From positions 124,001 through 188,000 of the forward strand of contig NZ_JADKPR010000001.1 in assembly GCF_015351475.1 (NCBI RefSeq): a stretch of DNA of 64,000 nucleotides. Reading direction: 5' to 3'. Of this stretch, positions 38,901-46,731 are shown one piece after another. Both the position numbers and the translations under genes were made by a program. How positions within the stretch are numbered: the first letter of the stretch is position 1; each line of letters opens with the position of its first letter. The DNA is from Flavobacterium sp. HJJ. GTDB lineage: Bacteria > Bacteroidota > Bacteroidia > Flavobacteriales > Flavobacteriaceae. The notes under the pieces were generated by a model, which had not been told where the DNA came from, searched no databases, and was given only the letters and a program-made list of their open reading frames with translations.

Positions 38901-39242
38901 CGAACTCTCTTTCAGTTGAATTTTCAAGTTAGAACCCGATTTTGATACACTTACTACTTCGGTTTCAAAACCCATATAGGAAACCAAAAGATTTTTTATG
39001 TCTTCAGAAACTGACAATGTAAACTTCCCATCAGTATTAGTAGTAGTTCCAATCATTGCTCCTTGAAGCACCCCGGCAATCTTGGTTTGGTTCCCAATAA
39101 TTGCAGAAGAAACATAGACTGATGCTCCGACAATAGGCATTTGAGTTTTTGCTTCGATTACCCTTCCGCTAATAATTTTCTTATTTTGAGCCAATAGAGC
39201 TGCGGGTATAAGGATTAAGAAATAAAGTATTTTTTTAATCAT
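35943..39242 (-). CDS. SusC/RagA family TonB-linked outer-membrane transporter
   Basis: 1099 residues. A signal peptide (1-18) is followed by a carboxypeptidase-regulatory-like domain (about 22-105). That domain has an extra segment, GNQTKIAGVLQGAM, before the usual GTTTNTDGKFTL. Next are the TonB-box region and the plug (DQMLMGQVAGVVIQPTNGAPG, ISIRGTSTLNG, PLWVLDGIP, and ATSIYGARAANGVIVITTKKG in part). The 22-strand barrel ends in the aromatic IVSLGFNLSF. With SusD it forms a lidded, TonB-driven importer for oligomers such as peptides or glycans. A LytS/LytTR pair lies upstream and probably regulates it. Confidence 0.93.
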   Translation of the reverse strand: MIKKILYFLILIPAALLAQNKKIISGRVIEAKTQMPIVGASVYVSSAIIGNQTKIAGVLQGAMIGTTTNTDGKFTLSVSEDIKNLLVSYMGFETEVVSVSKSGSNLKIQLKESSEVLKEVVLMGYQSIEKRKLTSSYAVINASEIKQSAVANVDQMLMGQVAGVVIQPTNGAPGAPSKISIRGTSTLNGTSDPLWVLDGIPLEGNNVPSDFKDKDNIDNLKSYAIGGLNPDDIENITILKDASATSIYGARAANGVIVITTKKGKKGAMRINFNANSFVTQKPDFGKLNLMNSAQKVDFELFLASRSDLNYHEDRGAVARILNANNEYAAFRDNGFASLSKATQNSINDLKKTNTDWGNEIYQMAVNQQYSLSLSGGNDTNDYYFSTGIYDEKGTTKGTGLRRYTITLKDNFSVNDKLKFGVSLFGSQNKTGSYITDADGYTSPSYYSRTANPYLKVYDANGNYAYDPDLVERSDLNLNYNPVEERKNTQYDLTANSLKSIFDANYKWNKNFSLASQLGLQLDFDKTEKYSAENSYYTRKYNQQSQYLTATGDAAYYMPKGGIIQNWNADSFQYNWKTTANFNKTFNSLHEVDVMAGTEFRRNKRTEVHTKGFGFNPNTLTTTAITNELSLTNSLFKPYRKTFNENAFASFFGTASYTFDKKYTVFGSLRYDGSNLFGVDVKYRYLPLWSVAGSWNVFRENFMDGIDLISDLKLRASYGIQGNIDKTTSPYVVGVYGSETILPGMTEDVIRALSAPNGKLRWEKTVSSNFGFDLGILNNRVNLTADYYNRKSTDLIGLRAVPLESGYNFINTNWGSVTNSGYELSVTSKNISTPNFGWSTGLNISHNKDVVNEIQIRDEDFKPSLKGYSSSAIFAIKTAGIDSNGLPLFWKDGKKVTAVDFYKLENGTNGSQLTREEHRKLYSYVGDAMPKISGGFRNSFRYKQYELRILSNFNIKQTVKTAPTYYPTMADPSKNYSTDILKAGTGKYPALIGLNSPGFDTDLVYTWYTSSDEGKTYNDLDIWVKDISYIRISSIRLGYDLPKKYLDELNLSSFNFNIEGRNLFVFGTSYNGYFDPETYGSIYAQPIPKIVSLGFNLSF

Positions 39243-39537
39243 CTTTTATTCAAATATTTAAATTATATAATTAATTATGTTAGGCTCTAACCTAAAATTC
39301 TAAATTCTTTCTCTAATCTACTTTACAAAGCCGCCTGCTTTTTTATTTGATAAAACCATCTATCAATACAAATAATGCGATGAATTAACTTGTTTTAACA
39401 GAAAAAAAACTATTTAAACCAGAAAGCATTCATAAAATCTAATAATTCAAGAATTTATGGGTAAAGATGCAAAAGACATCCTATTTGAAAAAACAGAACA
39501 GAGTGAACTCTTTAAAAAAGGGAGTGAAATTATATTT
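39243..39537. promoter_or_regulatory. regulatory gap upstream of susC
   Basis: A 295-base gap between the kinase stop and the susC start. It holds a short dyad, TTAGG-6-CCTAA at 39280-39295, 38 bases before the susC start. This could be an operator, but its match to any known LytTR site is not established. No exact TAnnTTTG box was found on the reverse strand. Confidence 0.3.
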
Positions 39538-41172
39538 TCAAGACAACAAAGGCAAGTAACATTTGAATGCCCCGTCCTCAATTACAGTACGAAAAGTATC
39601 TACCTGATAATACTCATAATTGTTTCTCAGATAATCCAAACCAATATGATGACTGCTTTGATCTTTATTTTTTCTTGGGGCATAATTATTACTCACAATA
39701 ATTTCGGTCTCGTGAATAACTATGCTTATATACAAAGGTTTCTGCTTGGTAATTTCATTATGTTTTATTGCATTCTCTACCAATGTTTCCAGAGATAAAA
39801 AAGGGATTTTTTTTAGCAGAAATTTAGCTTCACATTCGCAGGATATAGAAACATTCAAACTGCTGCTAAACCTAATTTCCTGCAAGAAAATATATTGCTT
39901 TAAAAATTCTAACTCCTTTTTAACTGTAACCAAATGCTGCTCTCTCTCTTCTAAAAGATAGCGATATACATCGGCTAATTTTAAAACAAACTGCTGGGAT
40001 ACTTCTGGTTTCGATCCAATTAAAACATGTAAAGAGTTTAAACTATTGAATAAAAAATGAGGATTCATCTTTTTCTTCAATTGACTCAGCTGTAAAACGG
40101 CATTTTCATGTTGAAATTTTTCATTAACCCGTATTAAATCTTCCTTTTCATTTACTATTATCAGATTCTCGGCAAATTCTTTTTTTAATTGAGTTCTAGA
40201 AACAGCTAACAAAAGCATAAATGCACAAAAAGCAAAAACGGTCATCCATGAAAAATACTTTTTAATGGAAACAATTGATTCTTTAAGATAAATATCTACA
40301 GGAAAACTTACAATAACAACCAAAGAGTTTCTTCCTATTTTTACAGCATCATAATACCGTAATACTTCTATACCTAAAAAAGTCGAAATCGCTTTTTCTT
40401 TGAGTATATTTTTATCATCAGGTTGATAATAACTATTTATATTTTCCGAATTTTTAAGCACTTTTGTTATAGAAAAAGTTTTAAAAAAATTAGGCAGCGG
40501 ATTACCAATATATCTAGTATCGGGATGCAGAATACATATCCCCTTTGCATTTGTAACCACTGTATAACCACCCTCGCCTTTATACACTTCAGAGTAATAT
40601 TTCCAAAAATGCAATAAATCGACATCATAACCAATAATTACTATAGTACCATTGGCTAATTTTTCAGCAACTATCTTTCTATTAAAAACGCCTCCTTGGC
40701 TTTTAACAACACTGTCTAAAAAAACTTCCTTAGTGTTTTTTTTTAAAGTATTTATCCAACTGATAATTTCATGTCTATAGACAGTATTGTTTTTTTTAGA
40801 AAAACAAATATCCTTGTTCAATTTTTTATCTAAAAAACAAACAAAACTATTGGACACATTGGGATTACTTACTGACAAATCACTATTAAACAGTAATTTA
40901 GACTTCAAATTTGGTATCGAAACAGCTGATGAACTGTTAATCATTTTTTCAGAATCTTCTAAAAATTGATTCAGTTGATTAAATTCAAAAGCAATAATAT
41001 TCTCTTTGGATTTTAAATTGTCTTGTACTATATGTTCAATTAAATTCTCAGTAACTGTGGTGATTTTAGGAGTTATTAGTGAACTCCCTGCAAAGAATAA
41101 GACAATAATAAAGATACTCAAATATAAGTATCTCTGATGTTTTTTTGCTCGAATTAGAAATTTCATTTGCAA
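39538..41172 (-). CDS. LytS/YehU-type sensor histidine kinase with Cache-like sensor
   Basis: 544 residues. There are transmembrane helices near 17-35 and 295-315, with an extracytoplasmic domain of about 250 residues between them. That domain contains GGYTVVTNAKGICILHPDTRYIGNPL (shown in part), typical of a double-Cache ligand sensor. The cytoplasmic part is a His_kinase (5TM/LytS family) with phosphoacceptor His372 in MNPHFLFNSLNSLHVL and the ATP-binding N box (LETLVENAIKHN). It is encoded 12 bases after its LytTR regulator and directly upstream of susC. The sensed ligand may be the transported nutrient. A plus-strand frame over its 3' end is spurious. Confidence 0.88.
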   Translation of the reverse strand: MQMKFLIRAKKHQRYLYLSIFIIVLFFAGSSLITPKITTVTENLIEHIVQDNLKSKENIIAFEFNQLNQFLEDSEKMINSSSAVSIPNLKSKLLFNSDLSVSNPNVSNSFVCFLDKKLNKDICFSKKNNTVYRHEIISWINTLKKNTKEVFLDSVVKSQGGVFNRKIVAEKLANGTIVIIGYDVDLLHFWKYYSEVYKGEGGYTVVTNAKGICILHPDTRYIGNPLPNFFKTFSITKVLKNSENINSYYQPDDKNILKEKAISTFLGIEVLRYYDAVKIGRNSLVVIVSFPVDIYLKESIVSIKKYFSWMTVFAFCAFMLLLAVSRTQLKKEFAENLIIVNEKEDLIRVNEKFQHENAVLQLSQLKKKMNPHFLFNSLNSLHVLIGSKPEVSQQFVLKLADVYRYLLEEREQHLVTVKKELEFLKQYIFLQEIRFSSSLNVSISCECEAKFLLKKIPFLSLETLVENAIKHNEITKQKPLYISIVIHETEIIVSNNYAPRKNKDQSSHHIGLDYLRNNYEYYQVDTFRTVIEDGAFKCYLPLLS

Positions 41173-41184
41173 TAACAGCTGCTA

Positions 41185-41955
41185 TTAATTATTAAGCCAA
41201 TTTTTAAAATCCTTGGTGCTTTTTGAACTAACCAAAATCAACTCCGAAAAATTAGGCACTGGCTGTAATTCTAGCTTCAATCTATTTTGACTGTACTTAA
41301 ATATCTGTTTTATAGCATGATGACTTACAATAAACTTTCTATTAATTTTAAAAAAATCTTTACTGGACAATTTAAACTCTATGTTAGAAATAGTGTCTTC
41401 GTACAAAAAACTATCACCAGTATTCGTAAATAAAAAAAGATACTTATCCTGAGCCATAAAATAAGCAATCTCATTGCTATTTATTGAAATCAATTGCTCG
41501 CCTCTGGAAACCAAAAAACGTTCTTGAATATTTGTGTTTTTTTCATTAGACTTTAATTGCTGCAAAAAACGCTCAATCTTATTAAATTCAACAGGAGCAG
41601 AAACATTAATGCTAAAATATTTTTCTATGGCGCTATTAAGTTTATCCTCATCATAAGGTTTTAACAAATAGTCGATTGCAAAAAACTGAAAAGATTGTAT
41701 GGCATACTTATCAAAAGCAGTAGTAAAAACGATAGGAATCTTTACATCTAAAGTTTCGAAAATCTCAAAACTTTCTCCATCCCCAAGATGTATATCACTA
41801 AAAATCAAATCACAGCTATTGTCCTTAAACCATTCTAAAGCTTCAGATACACTTTCCAAACGTTTTATAACTACAACATTCCGACTGCTTTTCAATAATA
41901 ATTTCTCTAAAGACTCAGCCGCCAAATCCTCATCCTCAATAATAACAATGTTCAT
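41185..41955 (-). CDS. LytTR-family response regulator
   Basis: 256 residues. The receiver domain has the acidic cluster EDED at 7-10, phosphoacceptor Asp54 in LIFSDIHLGDGESF, and the Thr and Lys positions TTAFD and LKPY. The C-terminal LytTR DNA-binding domain (about 140-250) has FLVSRGEQLISINSNEIAYF (part) and FFKINRKFIVSHHAIKQI. It is the first gene of a two-gene unit with the kinase, under a good promoter at 42027-42057. It probably controls the adjacent susC operon. Confidence 0.9.
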   Translation of the reverse strand: MNIVIIEDEDLAAESLEKLLLKSSRNVVVIKRLESVSEALEWFKDNSCDLIFSDIHLGDGESFEIFETLDVKIPIVFTTAFDKYAIQSFQFFAIDYLLKPYDEDKLNSAIEKYFSINVSAPVEFNKIERFLQQLKSNEKNTNIQERFLVSRGEQLISINSNEIAYFMAQDKYLFLFTNTGDSFLYEDTISNIEFKLSSKDFFKINRKFIVSHHAIKQIFKYSQNRLKLELQPVPNFSELILVSSKSTKDFKNWLNN

Positions 41956-42026
41956 CCTAAAAAAATTAAATCAACCAAAGATTAATATCCTCTGACTCTC
42001 TAATGGAAGAGAAAAAAATCACATTG

Positions 42027-42057
42027 CAAAGGTACATCCTTAATTTCGGTTTTACAA
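42027..42057 (-). promoter_or_regulatory. promoter of the LytTR/LytS unit
   Basis: On the reverse strand, TTG, 20 bases and TACCTTTG: an exact Bacteroidota -33/-7 pair. The -7 box ends 72 bases before the start codon at 41955. Confidence 0.55.
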
Positions 42058-42191
42058 GGATGCCCGTATATGACTGTCAAGTAGAGCAATTGATAACCGT
42101 TCATAATAGAAAAATTTGATGGAAACTTTCTCAAGACAGAATAAATCCTTAATTTTGGAAACTTAAATTAATTTAGAAAATACGAAAAGAA

Positions 42192-43580
42192 ATGAAATAC
42201 GATATTATAGTTTTAGGAAGTGGCCCTGGAGGATATGTTACAGCAATTAGAGCCTCTCAATTAGGATTTAAAGTAGCTGTAGTTGAAAAAGAAAACCTTG
42301 GCGGTATCTGTTTAAATTGGGGTTGTATTCCAACTAAAGCGTTACTAAAATCGGCTCAGGTTTTTGATTATTTGAAACATGCTTCAGATTACGGACTAAC
42401 TGTAAATGAATTTGATAAAGATTTTTCGGCTGTTGTACAACGTAGCCGTAGTGTTGCAGAAGGAATGAGCAAAGGAGTTCAATTCTTGATGAAAAAAAAT
42501 AAAATTGACGTTATTGATGGTTTTGGAAAATTGAAACCAGGTAAAAAACTTGACGTTACTGATAAAGACGGAAAAGTTACTGAATACAGTGCTGACCACA
42601 TTATCATTGCTACTGGAGCTCGTTCTCGTGAGTTACCAAACTTGCCACAAGATGGTGTAAAAGTAATTGGATACCGTCAGGCAATGACATTACCAACACA
42701 GCCAAAATCTATGATTGTAGTAGGTTCTGGAGCAATTGGAGTTGAATTTGCACATTTCTACAACTCCATGGGAACTGATGTGACTATAGTAGAATTTATG
42801 CCAAACGTAGTTCCGGTTGAAGACGAAGATATCTCAAAACAATTTGAGCGTTCTTTGAAAAAAGCGGGTATCAAAATTATGACAAATTCATCAGTAGAGC
42901 GTATTGACACTTCTGGAGCTGGAGTTAAAGCTTATGTTAAAACTGCAAAAGGCGAAGAAGTTCTTGAAGCTGATATCTTATTGTCTGCTGTTGGAATCAA
43001 AACTAATATCGAAAACATCGGATTGGAAGAAGTAGGTATTGCTGTTGACAGAGACAAAATCTTGGTAAACGCTTACAACGCAACTAACATTCCTGGTTAC
43101 TATGCAATTGGTGACGTAACTCCTGGTCAGGCATTGGCTCACGTAGCTTCTGCTGAAGGTATTAACTGCGTGGAGAAAATTGCTGGATTACACGTTGAAC
43201 CAATTGATTACGGAAACGTTCCTGGATGTACTTATGCAACACCAGAAATCGCTTCTGTTGGTTTGACTGAAAAACAAGCAAAAGAAAAAGGATACGAATT
43301 GAAAATTGGTAAATTCCCATTCTCTGCTTCAGGAAAAGCAAAAGCTGCCGGAACTCCAGACGGTTTTGTAAAAGTAATTTTTGATGCCAAATACGGAGAA
43401 TGGTTAGGATGCCACATGATTGGTGCCGGTGTTACTGATATGATTGCTGAAGCAGTCGTAGCCCGTAAATTGGAAACTACCGGACATGAAATCCTTAAAG
43501 CGATCCACCCTCACCCAACAATGAGTGAGGCTGTTATGGAAGCTGTTGCTGATGCTTACGGCGAAGTAATTCACTTGTAA
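42192..43580 (+). CDS. lpdA: dihydrolipoyl dehydrogenase (E3)
   Basis: 462 residues. The FAD-binding GxGxxG is LGSGPGGYVTAIRA, and the redox disulphide is Cys40/Cys45 in GGICLNWGCIPTKALL. The NAD-binding glycines are VVGSGAIGVEFAHFY. The second FAD motif is YYAIGDVT, and the C-terminal catalytic His-Glu is in HPHPTMSEAVMEA. It reoxidises dihydrolipoamide for the pyruvate and 2-oxoglutarate dehydrogenase complexes and the glycine cleavage system. All key residues are present. The partner E1/E2 genes are not in the window. It is a single gene with its own terminator. Confidence 0.95.
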   Translation: MKYDIIVLGSGPGGYVTAIRASQLGFKVAVVEKENLGGICLNWGCIPTKALLKSAQVFDYLKHASDYGLTVNEFDKDFSAVVQRSRSVAEGMSKGVQFLMKKNKIDVIDGFGKLKPGKKLDVTDKDGKVTEYSADHIIIATGARSRELPNLPQDGVKVIGYRQAMTLPTQPKSMIVVGSGAIGVEFAHFYNSMGTDVTIVEFMPNVVPVEDEDISKQFERSLKKAGIKIMTNSSVERIDTSGAGVKAYVKTAKGEEVLEADILLSAVGIKTNIENIGLEEVGIAVDRDKILVNAYNATNIPGYYAIGDVTPGQALAHVASAEGINCVEKIAGLHVEPIDYGNVPGCTYATPEIASVGLTEKQAKEKGYELKIGKFPFSASGKAKAAGTPDGFVKVIFDAKYGEWLGCHMIGAGVTDMIAEAVVARKLETTGHEILKAIHPHPTMSEAVMEAVADAYGEVIHL

Positions 43581-43597
43581 TAAATCACAATTATTGT

Positions 43598-43617
43598 AGA
43601 CGCGTAACAGTACGTCT
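43598..43617. repeat. short AGACG/CGTCT hairpin, degenerate interspersed palindrome
   Basis: AGACG at 43598-43602 and CGTCT at 43613-43617 flank GCGTAACAGTA-type sequence. It resembles the dispersed GTAGAGACGC...GCGTCTCTAC palindrome known to me from several Bacteroidota. This copy is degraded. Confidence 0.35.
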
Positions 43618-43639
43618 CAACGATAATCATAATAATTAT

Positions 43640-43678
43640 AAACCTCGATTTGGAAATATTTCATATCGGGGTTTTTAT
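43640..43678 (+). terminator. hairpin terminator after lpdA
   Basis: AAACCTCGAT at 43640-43649 pairs, with one G-T, with ATCGGGGTTT at 43665-43674, followed by TTTATTT. Confidence 0.7.
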
Positions 43679-43724
43679 TTAAACAAAATCTCTACAAAAC
43701 TTATAGAATTAATAAATATATAAT

Positions 43725-43755
43725 TTTGAAAATAGCATTTTATGCTTTATATTTA
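43725..43755 (+). promoter_or_regulatory. promoter of cysK
   Basis: TTTG at 43725-43728, 19 bases, then TATATTTA at 43748-43755 (seven of eight matches to TAnnTTTG). It lies 23 bases before the cysK ATG. Confidence 0.45.
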
Positions 43756-43778
43756 CTAGCATCTAAAAAACAGAAAAA

Positions 43779-44693
43779 ATGACACACAATAACATATTAG
43801 AAACCATTGGCAATACGCCGCACGTAAAAATCAATAAATTATACGGACCAGATGCCAATGTTTGGGTAAAACTTGAAAAAACAAACCCAGGAGCCAGCAT
43901 CAAGGACAGAATTGCTCTTTCTATGGTGGAAGACGCTGAGCAAAAAGGATTACTGCAAAAAGGAAGTACTATCATAGAGGCAACTTCAGGAAATACTGGT
44001 ATTGGACTTGCAATGGTCGCTGCCGTAAAAGGATATAAACTAATTTTGGTAATGCCTGACTCGATGTCTGTAGAAAGACGCCGTTTGATGAGTATCTATG
44101 GAGCTGAATTTGTGCTTACTCCGCGTGAAAAAGGAATGAAAGGCTCGCTTGAAAAAGCTGAAGAAATAGCAAGCGGCATTCCAAATTCATGGATCCCTTA
44201 TCAGTTTGATAACCCCGCAAATATTGAAATCCACAAAAACACCACAGCACAGGAAATAATAAAAGCTTTTCCTAATGGATTGGATTATCTGATTACTGGT
44301 GTTGGAACCGGCGGTCACATTACAGGCTGTGCCGAAGCACTGAAACAGCATTTTCCAAACCTAAAAGTCTTTGCCGTAGAGCCAGAATTATCTCCGGTTA
44401 TAAGCGGAGGAACACATTCACCCCACCCTATTCAAGGGATTGGAGCAGGTTTTATTCCAACTAACCTGCATACTGAAGCTCTCGACGGAACTATACAAGT
44501 AAGTAAAGATGAAGCTTTTGAATATGCCCAAAGAGCTGCCAAAGAAGAAGGCATCTTATTAGGAATTTCTTCAGGAGCGTCATTAGCAGCTGTTGCTAAA
44601 AAAGTAAAAGAAATCCCGGCAGGATCCAAAGTACTGACTTTTTGCTACGATACTGGAGAACGTTATTTAAGTATCGAAGGATTATTTGAATAA
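43779..44693 (+). CDS. cysK: cysteine synthase A (O-acetylserine sulfhydrylase)
   Basis: 304 residues. The PLP-binding Lys42 is in [10 protein letters not shown]. The phosphate/substrate loops are [13 protein letters not shown] and [10 protein letters not shown]. The block [19 protein letters not shown] distinguishes CysK from CysM. It makes cysteine from O-acetylserine and sulfide. A second sulfhydrylase of CysM type and the serine acetyltransferase are encoded 3.7-5.4 kb downstream, so the pathway is split by unrelated genes. It has its own promoter and terminator. Confidence 0.93.
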   Translation: MTHNNILETIGNTPHVKINKLYGPDANVWVKLEKTNPGASIKDRIALSMVEDAEQKGLLQKGSTIIEATSGNTGIGLAMVAAVKGYKLILVMPDSMSVERRRLMSIYGAEFVLTPREKGMKGSLEKAEEIASGIPNSWIPYQFDNPANIEIHKNTTAQEIIKAFPNGLDYLITGVGTGGHITGCAEALKQHFPNLKVFAVEPELSPVISGGTHSPHPIQGIGAGFIPTNLHTEALDGTIQVSKDEAFEYAQRAAKEEGILLGISSGASLAAVAKKVKEIPAGSKVLTFCYDTGERYLSIEGLFE

Positions 44694-44713
44694 AAAATTA
44701 ATACTCAATACAC

Positions 44714-44746
44714 AACCGATTTGTGAAAACAAGTCGGTTTTTTTTT
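44714..44746. terminator. hairpin terminator between cysK and the lrp-like gene
   Basis: AACCGATTTGT pairs with ACAAGTCGGTT around GAAA, followed by a run of nine T. Serves cysK. The reverse-strand lrp-like gene ends at 44745. Confidence 0.8.
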
Positions 44747-45197
44747 AAAGATTATAAGCAAAGTCATTTTTAATTTCCTCCATGACAAAAGAACTCTGCA
44801 CATTCGAAATTCCTTTGATTACCGATAGTTTATCAATCACAAACTTTTGGTATTCATTCATGTCATTAACAGCGACTTTCAGCAAAAAGTCATAATTTCC
44901 CGACACATGAAAGCATCCCGAAACTTCAGGAAGGACAAGTACATGCTGTTTAAAATCATCTATCAATTCCCTCGAATGCACCGCCAGAGTCACCTGACAA
45001 TATACACTGATTGATTTCCCAATTTTATCAGCATCAAGCAAAGCCACATAATTCTTGATATACTGTTTCTGTTCCAGTTTTTTGATTCTTTCAAAAGTTG
45101 GAGAAACAGATAATCCAACTTTCTCAGCTATTTCTTTGGTATTTTGCTTGGCATCTTTTTGCAAAAGCATCAATATTTTTTTGTCTATCGCATCCAT
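44745..45197 (-). CDS. Lrp/AsnC-family transcriptional regulator
   Basis: 150 residues. The N-terminal winged helix-turn-helix runs from MDAIDKKILMLLQKDAKQNT to IAEKVGLSVSPTFERIKKLEQ (partial quotes). The C-terminal RAM/ACT-like domain has the FHVSGNYDFLLKVAVNDM signature. Lrp proteins form octamers and sense amino acids. It is divergent from a histidine decarboxylase gene across 149 bases that contain two AT-rich dyads, so autoregulation and control of that gene are likely, perhaps with an amino acid as effector. The effector is inferred. Confidence 0.9.
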   Translation of the reverse strand: MDAIDKKILMLLQKDAKQNTKEIAEKVGLSVSPTFERIKKLEQKQYIKNYVALLDADKIGKSISVYCQVTLAVHSRELIDDFKQHVLVLPEVSGCFHVSGNYDFLLKVAVNDMNEYQKFVIDKLSVIKGISNVQSSFVMEEIKNDFAYNL

Positions 45198-45236
45198 TAC
45201 AGAATAATTATATGGTTTTAGAAAAAAGGAAGATTA

Positions 45237-45301
45237 AATTCAATATTAAAAAACTGAATTAACATTCAAAATTAGAATTATATTTTGAATTACATAACAA
45301 A
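45237..45301. promoter_or_regulatory. lrp promoter with candidate Lrp operators
   Basis: Dyad 1 is AATTCA (45237-45242) and TGAATT (45255-45260). Dyad 2 is ATTCAAAAT (45264-45272) and ATTTTGAAT (45282-45290). On the reverse strand, TTTG, 23 bases and TAATTTTG (45267-45274) form the regulator's promoter, overlapped by dyad 2. This is what autoregulation would need. Confidence 0.5.
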
Positions 45302-45346
45302 TACAGAATATTAATTCTTTAAAACTATATTTACAGAAAAAATATC

Positions 45347-46507
45347 ATGGCAGCCATTTCAGAATCACTTTCCGAGCAGGACAATCAGCGTTTGTTCGAA
45401 CTAACACAATATATCGAAAATGCCAGAGATAATTTCTTGGGCTATCCGGTATCGAAAGATTTTGATTATTCAGAAATCAGTCATTTTTTAAAATACCCTA
45501 TCAATAATCTTGGCGATCCCTTTGAAGACTGCACCTACAAAGTCCAGACCCACGAGCTCGAAAGAGAAGTCGTTGGATTTTTTGCCAAATTATTCCGCGC
45601 CAACCCAAAAGATTATTGGGGCTATGTGACCAACGGCGGTTCCGAAAGCAACTTGTACGGATTGTATCTGGCTCGTGAATTGTATCCAAAAGCGATGGTT
45701 TACTACTCCGAATCGACGCATTACAGTGTCCGCAAAAACATTCATCTGCTCAACATTCCGAGTATCGTTATCCGTTCGCAGGAAAACGGTGAAATTGATT
45801 ATATCGATTTTGAAAATACAGTAAAAATGAACCGGCACAAACCAGCGATCGTACTTACCACTTTTGGAACAACGATGAAAGAAGCCAAAGATGATGTCTC
45901 AAAAATCAGGAATATATTAAAAGGACTGGCCATACAGGACAGCTATATTCACTGTGATGCCGCTTTATCGGGCAGCTACGGCGCTTTTATGGAGCCTCGA
46001 TTACCATTTGATTTTACCGATGGAGCCGACAGCATTTCCATCAGCGGACACAAATTCATTGGCTCTCCTATTCCAACTGGTGTAATTATTACAAAGCGTT
46101 CCAACAGGGACCGAATCTCAAAAGGAATTTCATACATCGGATCTCTAGATACAACCATTACAGGCTCAAGAAACGGCCATTGTCCTTTGTTTTTATGGTA
46201 CACTTTAAAAAAACTGGGAGTTGAAGGTCTAAAAAAACGCTATCTGCACAGCCTCGAAACAGCCGAATATTGTGAGCAAAGATTAAAAAGCATTGGAATC
46301 GAAGCCTGGAGGAATCCAAATTCAATAACCGTTGTTTTTCCAAAAATAGCAGAAGAAGTTAAATCCAAATGGCAATTGGCTACAGAAGGCGATATCTCGC
46401 ATGTCATCTGCATGCCTAATGTAACCAAAAAACAAATTGATTTATTCATCAATGACATAGAAAACTGCATTGAAAATCCTGAGGAATTAGTAGAATTTGG
46501 TTTCTAA
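45347..46507 (+). CDS. hdc: PLP-dependent histidine decarboxylase
   Basis: 386 residues, the usual length of bacterial PLP-type histidine decarboxylases. Family blocks are the N-terminal FLGYPVSKDFDYSEI, the substrate region WGYVTNGGSESNLYGLYLARE (part), YYSESTHYSVRKNIHLL, and the PLP lysine Lys236 in SISGHKFIGSPIPTGV. Group II decarboxylases convert histidine to histamine plus CO2 in the cytoplasm. A related substrate such as another amino acid cannot be excluded by eye. It is divergent from an Lrp-type regulator. No histidine/histamine antiporter gene is adjacent. Confidence 0.85.
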   Translation: MAAISESLSEQDNQRLFELTQYIENARDNFLGYPVSKDFDYSEISHFLKYPINNLGDPFEDCTYKVQTHELEREVVGFFAKLFRANPKDYWGYVTNGGSESNLYGLYLARELYPKAMVYYSESTHYSVRKNIHLLNIPSIVIRSQENGEIDYIDFENTVKMNRHKPAIVLTTFGTTMKEAKDDVSKIRNILKGLAIQDSYIHCDAALSGSYGAFMEPRLPFDFTDGADSISISGHKFIGSPIPTGVIITKRSNRDRISKGISYIGSLDTTITGSRNGHCPLFLWYTLKKLGVEGLKKRYLHSLETAEYCEQRLKSIGIEAWRNPNSITVVFPKIAEEVKSKWQLATEGDISHVICMPNVTKKQIDLFINDIENCIENPEELVEFGF

Positions 46508-46602
46508 GCAGTAATTACGAATTAAAAATTACGAATTAGGATGATAGTAAGTATTTTGCAAGAGTAATAACACAATTCTTATTAATTAAATTTTTTAAAG
46601 TT

Positions 46603-46659
46603 GCCACAGATTAAATGATTTCCACAGACTAAGTCCTTGAAATCATTTTAATCTGGGGC
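46603..46659. repeat. extragenic inverted repeat
   Basis: GCCACAGATTAAATGATTTC at 46603-46622 pairs imperfectly with GAAATCATTTTAATCTGGGGC at 46639-46659. Just before it, at 46511-46538, lie two direct copies of an ATTACGAATTA word. Both are typical of dispersed intergenic sequence. It may also end the hdc transcript. Confidence 0.55.
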
Positions 46660-46731
46660 ATTTATTTTTAAAGATTAGTTTTAACTTTGAAAAAAAACAA
46701 AACAAATGCTTTCTGCTTTCAAGATTATAAT

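Noticed and set aside
39457..39798. Plus-strand open frame of 113 codons over the 3' end of the sensor kinase gene
   Set aside because: It lies antisense to the well-conserved histidine kinase ATPase domain and has no recognisable domain. The reverse-strand frame explains the sequence.
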